A stretch of 64,000 nt of DNA from UMGS1783 sp900555065 (GCA_937991645.1 CALKPL010000025.1:248001-312000), one strand, 5' to 3'; shown: positions 8,474 to 16,587, counted from the stretch's first letter. Made by a program: numbers and translations. The notes: generated by a model not told the origin, from the letters alone.

Positions 8474-9256
8474 ATGGACAACAAGATTAAAGTCGCAATC
8501 GCAGACACCAACGCAGAGTTCAATGCAAGTACAAGTGAGTTCCTTCGACAAAAGGGATTCGACGTTTGCGTAACAGCAACAGACGGATATGAGCTTCTCA
8601 ATGCCATTTCGGAAATGAAGCCGGACGTGGTTCTGCTGGACACGGCGCTTCCGGTCATTGACGGACTGAAGGTAATGCGGGAGACGGAAAACCTGAATTT
8701 GGACCAGCCGCCTTCTTTTATTGTGATTACCAGCTTTGCAAACGACGGGATTATGCGGTCTGCCGCCAAATCCGGCGCCGCACATTTTATTCCCAAACCT
8801 TTTGACCCGGATATGCTGTGCGAACGCATTTGCCAATGCTGCCAGACTTCTATGCCGATGAAACCGTCTGCCAGTCCCCTTACGCAAAAGCCGCTTACCA
8901 GTCAAAATCTGGAAAGGCGCATTACCGAACTCATCCTCGACGTTGGTATCCCCGCACATATCAAAGGCTATCACTATCTGCGTTCCGCAATACAGATGAC
9001 TGTAGAAGACAATACCATGCTAAACGGCATTACAAAGGTTTTATATCCCAATATCGCGAAGAAATACGAGACGACCCCCTCTCGTGTGGAAAGAGCGATT
9101 CGACATGCTATTGAAGTTGCATGGGACAGAGGAAATATCGATACGCTTCATAAACTTTTTGGTTACAGCATAAATACGGCAAAGGGCAAGCCGACGAATT
9201 CTGAATTTATAGCCATGATCTCCGACAAGCTCAGGCTGCAGATGAAAACAGCTTAA
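8474..9256 (+). CDS. spo0A: Sporulation master regulator Spo0A
   Basis: A 260-residue response regulator with a receiver domain (1-125) and the Spo0A DNA-binding domain (150-258). The latter is very well conserved (GYHYLRSAI, YPNIAKKYETTPSRVERAIRHAIE). The phospho-acceptor Asp56 (LLDTALP), switch Thr86 and Lys108 (PKPF) are present. The Mg2+-binding acidic pair near residue 11 is not: the usual Asp-Asp reads Asp11-Thr12 (IADTN). GGGGGA lies 7 nt before the ATG. Follows spoIVB; ends in a strong terminator. Identity is certain; how it is phosphorylated may be unusual. Confidence 0.97.
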   Translation: MDNKIKVAIADTNAEFNASTSEFLRQKGFDVCVTATDGYELLNAISEMKPDVVLLDTALPVIDGLKVMRETENLNLDQPPSFIVITSFANDGIMRSAAKSGAAHFIPKPFDPDMLCERICQCCQTSMPMKPSASPLTQKPLTSQNLERRITELILDVGIPAHIKGYHYLRSAIQMTVEDNTMLNGITKVLYPNIAKKYETTPSRVERAIRHAIEVAWDRGNIDTLHKLFGYSINTAKGKPTNSEFIAMISDKLRLQMKTA

Positions 9257-9270
9257 CGGCCGATATGGAC

Positions 9271-9305
9271 GCGGGACTTCCCCCAAGGGAAGTCCCGCTC
9301 TGCGT
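9271..9305 (+). terminator. Intrinsic terminator after spo0A
   Basis: A 12-bp GC-rich stem (GCGGGACTTCCC / GGGAAGTCCCGC) with a 4-nt loop is followed by TCTGCGTTTT. It also separates spo0A from the convergent fumarase gene. Confidence 0.85.
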
Positions 9306-9351
9306 TTTATATTGAAATATGTAATTGAATATGCTGCATGCAGTTCAAAAT

Positions 9352-10194
9352 TTAAAGCGTTGCCGACGCATGACGGGTTACATGGCAGCCCATATTGACG
9401 GCGACCGGCAGGCCTGCGATATGGGTTGGATAGGTCTCAACGCTGACTGCCAGCGCCGTTACCGCGCCGCCAAATCCCTGCGGGCCGATCCCTGTTCGAT
9501 TGACGCGTGCAAGCAGGTCCGCTTCCAGCTGCGCATAAAAGTCCGCCGGGTTGGACTGGCCAATCGGCCGAAGCAGCGCTTTTTTCGCAAGAAGAGCGCA
9601 TTGTTCGAAATTACCGCCGATACCTACGCCGACAATGACCGGCGGACAGGGATTGCTGCCTGCACGAGAAACCGTATCGACGACAAAATCCATAATCTGA
9701 TCGCGTCCGGCCGAGGGCGTAAACATCTTTACTGCGCTCATATTTTCACTGCCAAAGCCCTTGGGCGATACTGTAATATGCAGCCGGTCTCCAGGCACAA
9801 TCTCCGTGTGGATGACTGCGGGCGTGTTATCCCCCGTATTTTCGCGTATAAGAGGATCCCGGACGATAGACAGGCGCAGGTACCCCTCTGCATAACCGCG
9901 GCGTACGCCCTCGTTTACGGCTTCATACAGGCTGCCGCCCACGACATGTATGTCCTGCCCAAGCTCCAAAAACACAACCGCCATTCCCGTGTCCTGGCAG
10001 ATTGGGCGGCGTTCGCGCTTTGCTATGACCGCGTTTTCATGGAGCAGTTTCAGCGCGCTTTTCCCGGCGGGGGAAATTTCGCTGGAAGCGGCCTTCTCCA
10101 GCGACTCTATGATATCCCCGGGAAGCGTATGGTTCGCCTCGACGCACAGGGCGCTTACAGCCTGTACGATTTCCTGCGCCTGTATTTCTCTCAT
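9352..10194 (-). CDS. Class I fumarate hydratase / L(+)-tartrate dehydratase, alpha subunit
   Basis: The 280-residue alpha (FeS-cluster) subunit of the two-subunit class I hydratases that interconvert malate and fumarate, or related substrates. The three cluster cysteines are visible in PICQDTGMA, GSNPCPP and NMGCHVTRHA. The ATG at 10194 has GAGGTG 6 nt upstream, and the gene starts 5 nt after trxB's stop. The matching beta subunit is absent: downstream lies only the spo0A terminator and the convergent spo0A gene. Tartrate dehydratase and fumarase cannot be told apart from the sequence alone. Confidence 0.9.
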   Translation of the reverse strand: MREIQAQEIVQAVSALCVEANHTLPGDIIESLEKAASSEISPAGKSALKLLHENAVIAKRERRPICQDTGMAVVFLELGQDIHVVGGSLYEAVNEGVRRGYAEGYLRLSIVRDPLIRENTGDNTPAVIHTEIVPGDRLHITVSPKGFGSENMSAVKMFTPSAGRDQIMDFVVDTVSRAGSNPCPPVIVGVGIGGNFEQCALLAKKALLRPIGQSNPADFYAQLEADLLARVNRTGIGPQGFGGAVTALAVSVETYPTHIAGLPVAVNMGCHVTRHASATL

Positions 10195-10199
10195 AACAG

Positions 10200-11114
10200 T
10201 CACCTCTGTTCGCCGCTGACGTATTCAAAGGCGGACATTGCGGCGACCGCGCCGTCCGCCGCCGCTGTAATTACCTGGCGAAGCGGCTTTGTGCGTATAT
10301 CGCCTGCTGCGAACACGCCCGGCAGGTTTGTCCTGCAGTCTTCGCCTGCGCAGATGAAACCGCGCTCGTCCAACTTCAGGTCGTCGCCGAAAATTTCGTT
10401 GGCAGGCTCCATTCCGATTGCGATAAACAGTCCGTCCACTGCAAGTTGGCGCTGCGAACCGTCCTGCGTATTCACGACGGTGATTTGTTCGACCTGGAAA
10501 TCGCCGTCCACCGCGGTCACTTCACTGCAATAGAGCACTTTGATGTTTTCTCTGGCAGCCACCTGATCAGCAATGCTTTTAAAGCCGCGAAAGCTGGACC
10601 GCCGATAAATAACGTAGACTTTTTTACAAAGGTTTGCAAGATACAGCGCGTCTTCCAGCGCGCTGTTGCCACCGCCGACAACCGCGGCGGTGCGGCCCCT
10701 GAAAAAACCGCCGTCGCAGGTGGCACAATAGGATACGCCGGAACCGGTCAGGCGCGATTCGTTTGCAAGGCCCAATTTGCGTTTCTTGCCGCCGGTTGCA
10801 AGAATGACGGCTTTTGCCTCCAGCACCTCGCCGCCACTGTGCAGCCGCTTTACGCCGCCTGTAAGTTCAGCCCGTTCGATGGGGCGAAATGCAAATGCAG
10901 CGCCGGCATCTTTCGCATGAGTCTCCATTTTCAACGCCAGTTCAGTTCCGTTGATTTTGGGAAAGCCTGCATAATTATCTATTTCATAGGCGGTAGACAC
11001 CTGCCCGCCTGAAAAGACTGATTCTGCGACCAGTGTGTTCAGTCCTGCTCTCGCGCTGTAGATGGCGGCCGACAGGCCCGCAGGCCCCGCGCCGACGATA
11101 ATTACGTCATACAT
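10200..11114 (-). CDS. trxB: Thioredoxin reductase
   Basis: The 304-residue FAD/NAD(P)H pyridine-nucleotide disulfide oxidoreductase has an N-terminal GAGPAGLSAAIYSARAG dinucleotide fold, the redox-active CATC (YCATCDGG, near residue 133), a second nucleotide fold (VVGGGNSALEDA) and a C-terminal GVFAAGDIR motif. These fit low-molecular-weight TrxB. No thioredoxin gene is adjacent; the fumarase alpha gene follows 5 nt after the stop, probably in one transcript. Confidence 0.95.
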   Translation of the reverse strand: MYDVIIVGAGPAGLSAAIYSARAGLNTLVAESVFSGGQVSTAYEIDNYAGFPKINGTELALKMETHAKDAGAAFAFRPIERAELTGGVKRLHSGGEVLEAKAVILATGGKKRKLGLANESRLTGSGVSYCATCDGGFFRGRTAAVVGGGNSALEDALYLANLCKKVYVIYRRSSFRGFKSIADQVAARENIKVLYCSEVTAVDGDFQVEQITVVNTQDGSQRQLAVDGLFIAIGMEPANEIFGDDLKLDERGFICAGEDCRTNLPGVFAAGDIRTKPLRQVITAAADGAVAAMSAFEYVSGEQR

Positions 11115-11169
11115 ACTGTATCCTCCTGGAAAATTGCAAATTTTGTCGATAAAAAATTGGACAAACCTA

Positions 11170-11198
11170 TTTACATTTATTTACAGTTATGGTAATAT
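11170..11198 (+). promoter_or_regulatory. SigmaA-type promoter reading into the trxB-S1 gap
   Basis: TTTACA (11170-11175), a 17-nt spacer and TAATAT (11193-11198) make a near-consensus promoter on the plus strand, although the flanking genes are both on the minus strand. About 60 nt downstream lies a plus-strand terminator. Confidence 0.55.
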
Positions 11199-11204
11199 AA
11201 AGAT

Positions 11205-11288
11205 GATGTTTTACTCCCTTCATTGACCCCATAATCTCCATATCATCTTATCTTTGCCGCCGCCATCTTTGGCGGCACTTTTTTTATC
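11205..11288 (+). ncRNA. Candidate small RNA between trxB and the S1-domain gene
   Basis: The interval begins 7 nt after a good promoter and ends in a stem TGCCGCC / GGCGGCA (11255-11261 with 11271-11277) followed by CTTTTTTTATC. It would give an RNA of roughly 80 nt. No reading frame with a ribosome site is present. GATGAT near its 5' end is complementary to ATCATC at 11242-11247. It resembles no RNA family I recognise; its existence rests on the promoter and terminator only. Confidence 0.4.
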
Positions 11289-11321
11289 TTACACAACGGT
11301 CGGTATATTATTCCGTTTCAG

Positions 11322-11348
11322 AATAAAAAGGAAGTGGTTCACACTCCC
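11322..11348 (-). terminator. Intrinsic terminator after the yab block
   Basis: On the minus strand GGGAGTG-TGAAC-CACTTCC forms a 7-bp stem (one G-U pair) followed by TTTTTA, just past the S1-domain gene's stop. It would end the yab transcript. Confidence 0.65.
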
Positions 11349-11355
11349 TTGTTAA

Positions 11356-11727
11356 TCATTTGCCGCGGCCCGGATTTCTACGGCTGCGCATGGATTCATT
11401 TTTTTTCATGGAACTGATTTTTTCGCCGCTGTCGGACATGAATTTGGACAGCATATCCTCAAACGACTGTTTCGGCGGTTCCTTGGGCCGCTGATCGACC
11501 GCTTTCTTAATTGACAGGCTGATTCTGCCCCGCTCATCTTCTCCCAGGACAATGACGCGCACCTGCTGCCCCATGGACAAATGATCGGTGACCTCTTTGA
11601 CATAGGATGACGCGATTTCAGAAATATGGACCATACCGGAGCGTCCCTCCGGCAGAGAGACAAAGGCGCCGAATTTTGTGATTCCGGTTACTTTGCCCTC
11701 CAGAATTGTTCCAACCTCAAACGTCAT
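11356..11727 (-). CDS. S1 RNA-binding domain protein (YabR-like)
   Basis: A 123-residue protein with one S1 domain at the N-terminus (EVGTILEGKVTGITKFGAFVSL ending in RISLSIKKA, residues 4-76 approximately) and a basic, disordered tail. An ATG at 11739 lies immediately against the AAAGGGG ribosome site, too close to be used. The ATG at 11727, starting MTFEVG as in other family members, has the site about 12 nt upstream and is preferred. It sits at the position of yabR, after divIC in the conserved Firmicute block. Its function is RNA-related; the target is unknown. Confidence 0.88.
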   Translation of the reverse strand: MTFEVGTILEGKVTGITKFGAFVSLPEGRSGMVHISEIASSYVKEVTDHLSMGQQVRVIVLGEDERGRISLSIKKAVDQRPKEPPKQSFEDMLSKFMSDSGEKISSMKKNESMRSRRNPGRGK

Positions 11728-11756
11728 TCGTTGTGACATCCCCTTTAATGAAGGTA

Positions 11757-12038
11757 TTATTTACCTGTGATATTTACATACACTTTTTCATCGCTCTGGC
11801 CGTAATTGAGCTGCTCGCGTGCGATCTTGGCCGCGTGGTCTTCGATATCGCTGTTTTCTACAGAGTCTTTCAAAGCTGCGTTGGAGTCCGTTTTTTCCTG
11901 TATTTTGGCGTTGAGCTCGTTGATTTCCTGGTTCTTCTTATCTATATTTATGCGGACGGATACGATGCTCGCCACGAGAGCGACGCATACCAGCAGTATT
12001 GTCAGCATAAAAATCATACTCGGCTTTTTTCTTTTCAT
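11757..12038 (-). CDS. divIC: Septum formation initiator family protein (DivIC/FtsB-like)
   Basis: A 93-residue bitopic membrane protein: short basic cytoplasmic N-terminus, one transmembrane helix (about residues 8-28), then a coiled coil (RINIDKKNQEINELNAKIQE) and the short conserved C-terminus, as in DivIC/FtsB of the divisome. AGGA lies 5 nt before the ATG. It overlaps the end of the yabQ frame by 101 nt, which is long for functional genes. Placement between yabQ and the S1 gene matches the Bacillus order and supports DivIC. Confidence 0.9.
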   Translation of the reverse strand: MKRKKPSMIFMLTILLVCVALVASIVSVRINIDKKNQEINELNAKIQEKTDSNAALKDSVENSDIEDHAAKIAREQLNYGQSDEKVYVNITGK

Positions 12039-12561
12039 ACTTCCTGCGCCTCCGTGCGTCTATCCTAGCGTACTGATATTTTACGTTATTCATTTTATTA
12101 TGTTTTTTCCGAAAATGGAAGAGGGAAATTGCATTTTTTAAAAATTTATTTGATTTTTCGCGTGATTTTACGCAGAGAGGACGTATTTTCTGCAAAAGCC
12201 AGCGGGCCGGCCAGAACAAATACCAGAAAAATCGGCAGATCCAACGCTTGAGCGTGCCGATTACTTTCCTGAAAAACGCATAAATCCAGCCGCCCAGCGT
12301 GAAATAGTACAGGATCCAACCCAAAAACACACCGCACAGCATATAGAACCGAACTGAGCCGTCGTTAAACGAGAACATATACATGAACGTAACGACGCCG
12401 CTGACCACCCAGAACAGAATATCCTGTAGAAACGCGGATACGGAGGATGGTATAAAAATCAGGCGCAAGACGCGGAACAAATCGTAAAACACACCGAGCG
12501 CGACTCCGTATGCAATCGAGTACAGGAATGTCCACAGCTGTTGTGGGACTGAAATTCCCAT
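11938..12561 (-). CDS. yabQ: Spore cortex protein YabQ
   Basis: A 207-residue protein with four hydrophobic segments in its first 95 residues (LWTFLYSIAYGVALGVFYD, LQDILFWVVSGVVTF and others), the pattern of YabQ, a membrane protein needed for cortex formation. The C-terminal half is strongly basic and its last 33 residues are encoded in DNA that also encodes the DivIC N-terminus in another frame. YabQ family members vary in tail length, so the overlap may be real, or the tail may result from a frameshift. Confidence 0.88.
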   Translation of the reverse strand: MGISVPQQLWTFLYSIAYGVALGVFYDLFRVLRLIFIPSSVSAFLQDILFWVVSGVVTFMYMFSFNDGSVRFYMLCGVFLGWILYYFTLGGWIYAFFRKVIGTLKRWICRFFWYLFWPARWLLQKIRPLCVKSREKSNKFLKNAISLFHFRKKHNKMNNVKYQYARIDARRRRKYEKKKAEYDFYADNTAGMRRSRGEHRIRPHKYR

Positions 12562-12594
12562 ATACAGCCTCCTTCCATGAAACTGTTACAGCCG

Positions 12595-12885
12595 TCAGCG
12601 GAACATCTTGGAAAAAAATCCGCCCGAACCGCTTTTTTTCATGGAATCGTCGCTGTACGTCAGCGCGTATATATTGCCCTCTACAAACAATTCGCCGCTT
12701 TCAACGCTGAATTTGTTGATATGCAGGTCTTCTCCGCGTACTGTCAGAACGCCCATGTTCGTAAAGATAATGACGGCGCCCTCGTCAAAGCTGTCTACGT
12801 CTTCCACGCCGGACACGTTAAGCCTGCCACGGTTCTCAAGTATGATGTTATGAAATTTGGCGCCCGTTTTTACTTCTTCCGCCAT
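12595..12885 (-). CDS. yabP: Sporulation protein YabP
   Basis: A 96-residue YabP/YqfC-family protein: HNIILENRGRLNVSGVEDVDSFDEG at the N-terminus and GNIYALTYSDDS with a GGFFSKMFR end. The family is required for a late stage of spore formation and is made under sigmaE control in Bacillus. The frame opens earlier, but ATG 12885 has AAGGAGG 8 nt upstream and gives the family's usual length. It is directly upstream of yabQ. Confidence 0.93.
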   Translation of the reverse strand: MAEEVKTGAKFHNIILENRGRLNVSGVEDVDSFDEGAVIIFTNMGVLTVRGEDLHINKFSVESGELFVEGNIYALTYSDDSMKKSGSGGFFSKMFR

Positions 12886-12953
12886 AATATAAACCTCCTT
12901 ACGCGTCATACCATACACTATTCACGCAAAGGAGGCGTTATACCTGCATTCTG

Positions 12954-13472
12954 TTATTTTATTCCAGGAGTGAGCTGTGCTTCCAGCCGGCTTCGCAGGC
13001 ATAGAAAACGCTCTCTGACTGGTTCAGCAAGCTCGCCCCGCACAATCAGTTCATCGATTTGCGGGAGCGTCACCCATTTTGCAGACACCGTTTCACCCGC
13101 CTGCATAACAAGATCAGACAGCGGGACGTTGCGTCGGAGCAGGTATGTATCCAAAAAGACAGACGGACGTTGCACCGTTTCCCAAAAGTCCAGCTCGTCC
13201 TCAGCAGCGGAAATACCCGTCTCCTCAAACAGCTCGTGGACTGCGCCCTGACGGCTTGTCTCCCCCGCCAGAATGGAACCGCCCGTGTTCTCCCATTTAC
13301 CGGGATATGCCTCTTTTTCCGGCGCGCGCAGCGTGAGAAGAATTCTGCCGCCGTCGTCTACGGTCCAGATCTCTACGACTACGTGGTACTCATCCGGACG
13401 CATTGGCGCCCCACGGCGCTGCGTCCGGCCCAAAGGACGCCGGCTTTCATCTAAAAGATCCCATAATTCCAT
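12954..13472 (-). CDS. Nudix hydrolase (IPP isomerase-like N-terminus)
   Basis: A 172-residue Nudix protein, MELWDLLDESRRPLGRTQRRG at the start (the pattern of small IDI-like Nudix enzymes) and a Nudix box at about residues 70-92. The box reads G-x5-E-x7-HELFEETGI, so the usual Arg of REUxEE is His. A GTG at 13496 could extend it by eight residues, but the ATG at 13472 matches the family start; neither has a strong ribosome site. It is inserted between rqcP and yabP, an uncommon place. Substrate unknown. Confidence 0.85.
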   Translation of the reverse strand: MELWDLLDESRRPLGRTQRRGAPMRPDEYHVVVEIWTVDDGGRILLTLRAPEKEAYPGKWENTGGSILAGETSRQGAVHELFEETGISAAEDELDFWETVQRPSVFLDTYLLRRNVPLSDLVMQAGETVSAKWVTLPQIDELIVRGELAEPVRERFLCLRSRLEAQLTPGIK

Positions 13473-13498
13473 GATACCGGGCTCAAATCCTTTCACGT

Positions 13499-13741
13499 CT
13501 ACTCAAGAAGGGTGTACATACCTGCTGCGCCGTCTTTGGGCATGTGTTCAGCCAGCTGCTCAACCCGCGCCCGAACTGTTTTGGCGCCGAAGGCGATCTC
13601 AATCACATCTCCCGGTTTTACGTCATAGGAAGCCTTGACGGTTTTGCCGTTGACGGTAACCCTGCCGCCGTCGCACGCCTCGTTGGCCACGGTCCGACGC
13701 TTGATCAGCCGGGATATTTTCAAAAACTTGTCGATTCGCAT
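13499..13741 (-). CDS. rqcP: S4-domain RNA-binding protein RqcP (YabO)
   Basis: An 80-residue S4-domain protein, MRIDKFLKISRLIKRRTVA then GGRVTVNG and ASYDVKPGD, matching RqcP, the factor that helps RqcH elongate alanine tails on stalled 50S subunits in ribosome quality control. Length and C-terminal MYTLLE fit the family. It lies between the HU gene and the Nudix gene in the conserved mazG-hup-rqcP-yabP order of Clostridia. Confidence 0.94.
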   Translation of the reverse strand: MRIDKFLKISRLIKRRTVANEACDGGRVTVNGKTVKASYDVKPGDVIEIAFGAKTVRARVEQLAEHMPKDGAAGMYTLLE

Positions 13742-13802
13742 ATGCTACATACCCTCAAATAGAATGAAGCGGAAACAGCTGCCGCCGTTTCCGCCTGATT
13801 TC

Positions 13803-14072
13803 TTACATGGCATCCTTGAAGGATTTACCTGCTTTGAATACCGGGGTCTTGGACGCGGGGATCGTGATCTGCTCCTTGGTGCGGGGATTACGGCCGATTC
13901 TCTCAGCTCTCTGCTTTACTTCAAAGGTTCCAAACCCGACGAGGGAAACCTTATCGCCTTTTTTCAGGGCGGCAGTTACTTCATCCATAAAAGCAACGAC
14001 TGCTTTCTCTGCGTCTTTCTTAGACAGACCGGCCTGGGCTGCGATGGCGGAAACAAGTTCACTTTTGTTCAT
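13803..14072 (-). CDS. hup: Histone-like DNA-binding protein HU
   Basis: An 89-residue HU with the full family pattern: MNKSELV, KVSLVGFGTFEVKQRAER, then GRNPRTKEQITIPASKTPVFKAGKSFKDAM. It is a dimeric nucleoid protein that bends DNA. The ATG at 14072 follows a GGAGGG site. It stands between mazG and rqcP, as in many Clostridia. Confidence 0.97.
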   Translation of the reverse strand: MNKSELVSAIAAQAGLSKKDAEKAVVAFMDEVTAALKKGDKVSLVGFGTFEVKQRAERIGRNPRTKEQITIPASKTPVFKAGKSFKDAM

Positions 14073-14132
14073 TTTTAACCCTCCAAAATATTATAGAAAC
14101 ATTTATATATTCAGCCACGTAAGGCTAAATCA

Positions 14133-14936
14133 CTACTTTTGCTTTACACGGTCCCAATAGCGGTCAAGCGCTTCAAGCGGCAGCTCTTCCATACGAAATC
14201 CGTCGTTGCTGACGAGTGTTTCCACTTCGGTAAACCGAGCCTGGAACTTGTCCGTCGCGAACCGGAGCGCTTCTTCGCTGTCCACTCCTGCATGACGGAC
14301 TACATTGACGCAGGCGAAAAGCAGATCGCCTGCTTCATCAAGTATACGATCCATGTCCGCCGAGGCAAGCGCTTGCGACAGTTCCGCCTGTTCTTCGGTA
14401 AGCTTGTCCACAGCGCCAGATACATCCGACCAGTCAAAGCCGGCCTTGGCAGCTTTGGACTGGATTTTCTGGGCGCGCATCAGCGCGGGAAGGCCTCGAT
14501 AAATGTGGGACATAGTCTGCGCAACAGAAGTTTGCCCTTTTTCCTGCCGTTTTATGTTATCCCAGTTGCGCAAAACTGCAGCGCTTGTGTCAGCCGTGAC
14601 GTTTCCAAAAATATGCGGATGCCGGCGGATGAGCTTTTTGCAGATTCCGTCCGCAACATCGTCGATATCAAACCGGGCTGTTTCCGACGCGATCTGCGCA
14701 TGGAATACAATTTGCAGAAGCAAGTCGCCCAACTCCTCCTGAAGCAGGGCGTCGTCCTCCGTATCTATACCCTCGATGACTTCGTACGTCTCTTCGATCA
14801 GGTTTTTGCTCAGAGATCTGTGGGTCTGTTCCCTGTCCCACGGACAACCGCCCTCGCCGCGCAGCTTGACCATGATTTTTACCAGGTCGTCAAACACATA
14901 TTTATTTTTCTCTTCAAATGGCGCGTCTGTTTGCAT
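14133..14936 (-). CDS. mazG: Nucleoside triphosphate pyrophosphohydrolase MazG
   Basis: A 267-residue MazG with two alpha-helical NTP-PPase domains. The first has CPWDREQTHRSL, then EETYEVIEGID and EELGDLLLQIVFHA (Mg-binding EExxE...ExxD); the second has EEQAELSQAL and DEAGDLLFACVNVVRH. It hydrolyses NTPs to NMP and PPi and clears abnormal nucleotides. It starts one base before the flippase stop, so the two are tightly coupled (yabM-yabN order). Confidence 0.95.
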   Translation of the reverse strand: MQTDAPFEEKNKYVFDDLVKIMVKLRGEGGCPWDREQTHRSLSKNLIEETYEVIEGIDTEDDALLQEELGDLLLQIVFHAQIASETARFDIDDVADGICKKLIRRHPHIFGNVTADTSAAVLRNWDNIKRQEKGQTSVAQTMSHIYRGLPALMRAQKIQSKAAKAGFDWSDVSGAVDKLTEEQAELSQALASADMDRILDEAGDLLFACVNVVRHAGVDSEEALRFATDKFQARFTEVETLVSNDGFRMEELPLEALDRYWDRVKQK

Positions 14937-14937
14937 T

Positions 14938-16587
14938 TTACCCTATCCAATTCCTTTTTTCAAGTATTTTTAGTATTTTTTTTGAGTTGGGAAGGAACTT
15001 TATGTCTTCTTCCTTAAGCGTTTTTGTGAACAGTATTAAAACGGCGTATACAAGCACTGCGGCCAATATGGCAAGAATTGTCGCAAAGCTCTGTCGAATC
15101 ATACCATTTAGCAGCGTATATGTCAAGAGCGCCGCTGCGCCGCAGCCAAGAGACGCCAACAGGGGTTTGACGTATACGCTCTTGATATCCGTCTTTACTT
15201 TTGTCACTTTTCGAAGCGCCGCAAAGTTGAGGATCATCAGGATCAGGTATGTGACGACATTGCTGATGGCGGCACCTTTGATACCGATACTCGGTATGGC
15301 GATCAGTATATAGTTTAATACAATTTTGACTACGCTGATAATCACAATATTTCGTACCGGGATATCCGCTCTTCCAACCGCCTGCAGGATCGGTGTGGAC
15401 AGCTGCGCCAGGCTCATAAACAGAAACGCAGGGCCAAGAATCGCCAGCAACGGTGTGGCGATAGCTGTCCCCTCTCGATCGGCATACAGCAGTTCCAGAA
15501 TGGGGCCGGCGAGCACTGACATGCCCACGGCGCATGGAAACGCGAGCAGGGTGCACATTTTGAGCGAGGAGTTGACGGTCGAGGTAAGACGGCGTTCGTC
15601 GCGGATTGTAAACGCTGCGGAAATGGCCGGCAGCGCGGAGATGCCGATGGACAGCAGAATGGACGACGGCATATTGAATATTGTGGACGCCATGCTGGAA
15701 TATGCACCGTACAGGCCGTTGGCTATTTCCTCCGTCACGCCCGGCAACGTGCAGAGACGGCGCATAACCAGAAACAGGTCGATTACGTTTGCAAGATTGG
15801 ACACAATGGAGCCGATGGTGATTGGAATTGCAAAATGGATAAAACGGCGCAAAATTTTACGATAGGGCGTAGCCGGACACTGCAGCGCGGTCTCCGGCAT
15901 GGAAGCCGCATTCTGCTTCTTTATAGACCTATACTTGAAGAACATGTAAACAAGCGCCAGGAATGAACCGAATGTCACGCCAATAACTGCGGCGGCGACG
16001 ACCAGCGGCAGGTCCTCACCCTTCGGGTCGGCAACCTGTTTTTGCATATAAAAAGCGAAACCCAGGCCGCAGAACAGCTTGATGAGGACTTCGATGAGAT
16101 TGGCTATGGCGGTGGGCGTCATGTTTGAATGGCCCTGGGTATAGCCCTTATACGCTGACACAAGCGAAACGAGGAGGATTGCGGGAGCTACCGCACGAAG
16201 CGCCGGCGCGGCCTTGGTATTGTTCAACAGCGCCGCGATCCAGTCCGCTCCGAAAAAGACGACGACGCTCCCGACTATGCCGATGACGATATACGTGGAA
16301 TACGCCGACTTCATGATATTGCCCACGTCGCGGTATTTGCCCAGGGCGAGAGATTCTGAAATCATTTTCGCAACTACGACCGAGAGCCCTGCGGCGGCGA
16401 CCGTGATCAGAAAATTGTATATCGTATAGGCGCTGTTAAAATAGCCCATGCCGTCGTACCCGATCAGGTTCGTCAGCGGGATCCGGAAGCAGGCGCTGAT
16501 GATTTTAACGAGAATCCCGGATACGCTCAGAATGACCGCTCCGGTAATAAAGTTCTGGCTTTTCTTTTTTGCGTGTTTGCCCCTCAA
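14938..16587 (-). CDS. SpoVB/MurJ-like lipid-linked polysaccharide flippase
   Basis: A 549-residue integral membrane protein with about 14 hydrophobic segments, in the MOP/MVF superfamily: ILVKIISACFRIPLTNLIG at the N-terminus and YKGYTQGHSNMTPTAI in the middle. SpoVB-type proteins flip lipid-linked precursors for cell wall or spore cortex. The start is TTG (16587) with AGGA upstream. It is the first gene of the yab block and has its own sigmaA-type promoter. Confidence 0.92.
   Translation of the reverse strand: MRGKHAKKKSQNFITGAVILSVSGILVKIISACFRIPLTNLIGYDGMGYFNSAYTIYNFLITVAAAGLSVVVAKMISESLALGKYRDVGNIMKSAYSTYIVIGIVGSVVVFFGADWIAALLNNTKAAPALRAVAPAILLVSLVSAYKGYTQGHSNMTPTAIANLIEVLIKLFCGLGFAFYMQKQVADPKGEDLPLVVAAAVIGVTFGSFLALVYMFFKYRSIKKQNAASMPETALQCPATPYRKILRRFIHFAIPITIGSIVSNLANVIDLFLVMRRLCTLPGVTEEIANGLYGAYSSMASTIFNMPSSILLSIGISALPAISAAFTIRDERRLTSTVNSSLKMCTLLAFPCAVGMSVLAGPILELLYADREGTAIATPLLAILGPAFLFMSLAQLSTPILQAVGRADIPVRNIVIISVVKIVLNYILIAIPSIGIKGAAISNVVTYLILMILNFAALRKVTKVKTDIKSVYVKPLLASLGCGAAALLTYTLLNGMIRQSFATILAILAAVLVYAVLILFTKTLKEEDIKFLPNSKKILKILEKRNWIG

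Noticed and set aside
9325..10533. 402-codon plus-strand frame across the fumarase and trxB genes
   Set aside because: Antisense to two clear enzymes; composition typical of shadow frames in GC-rich codons.
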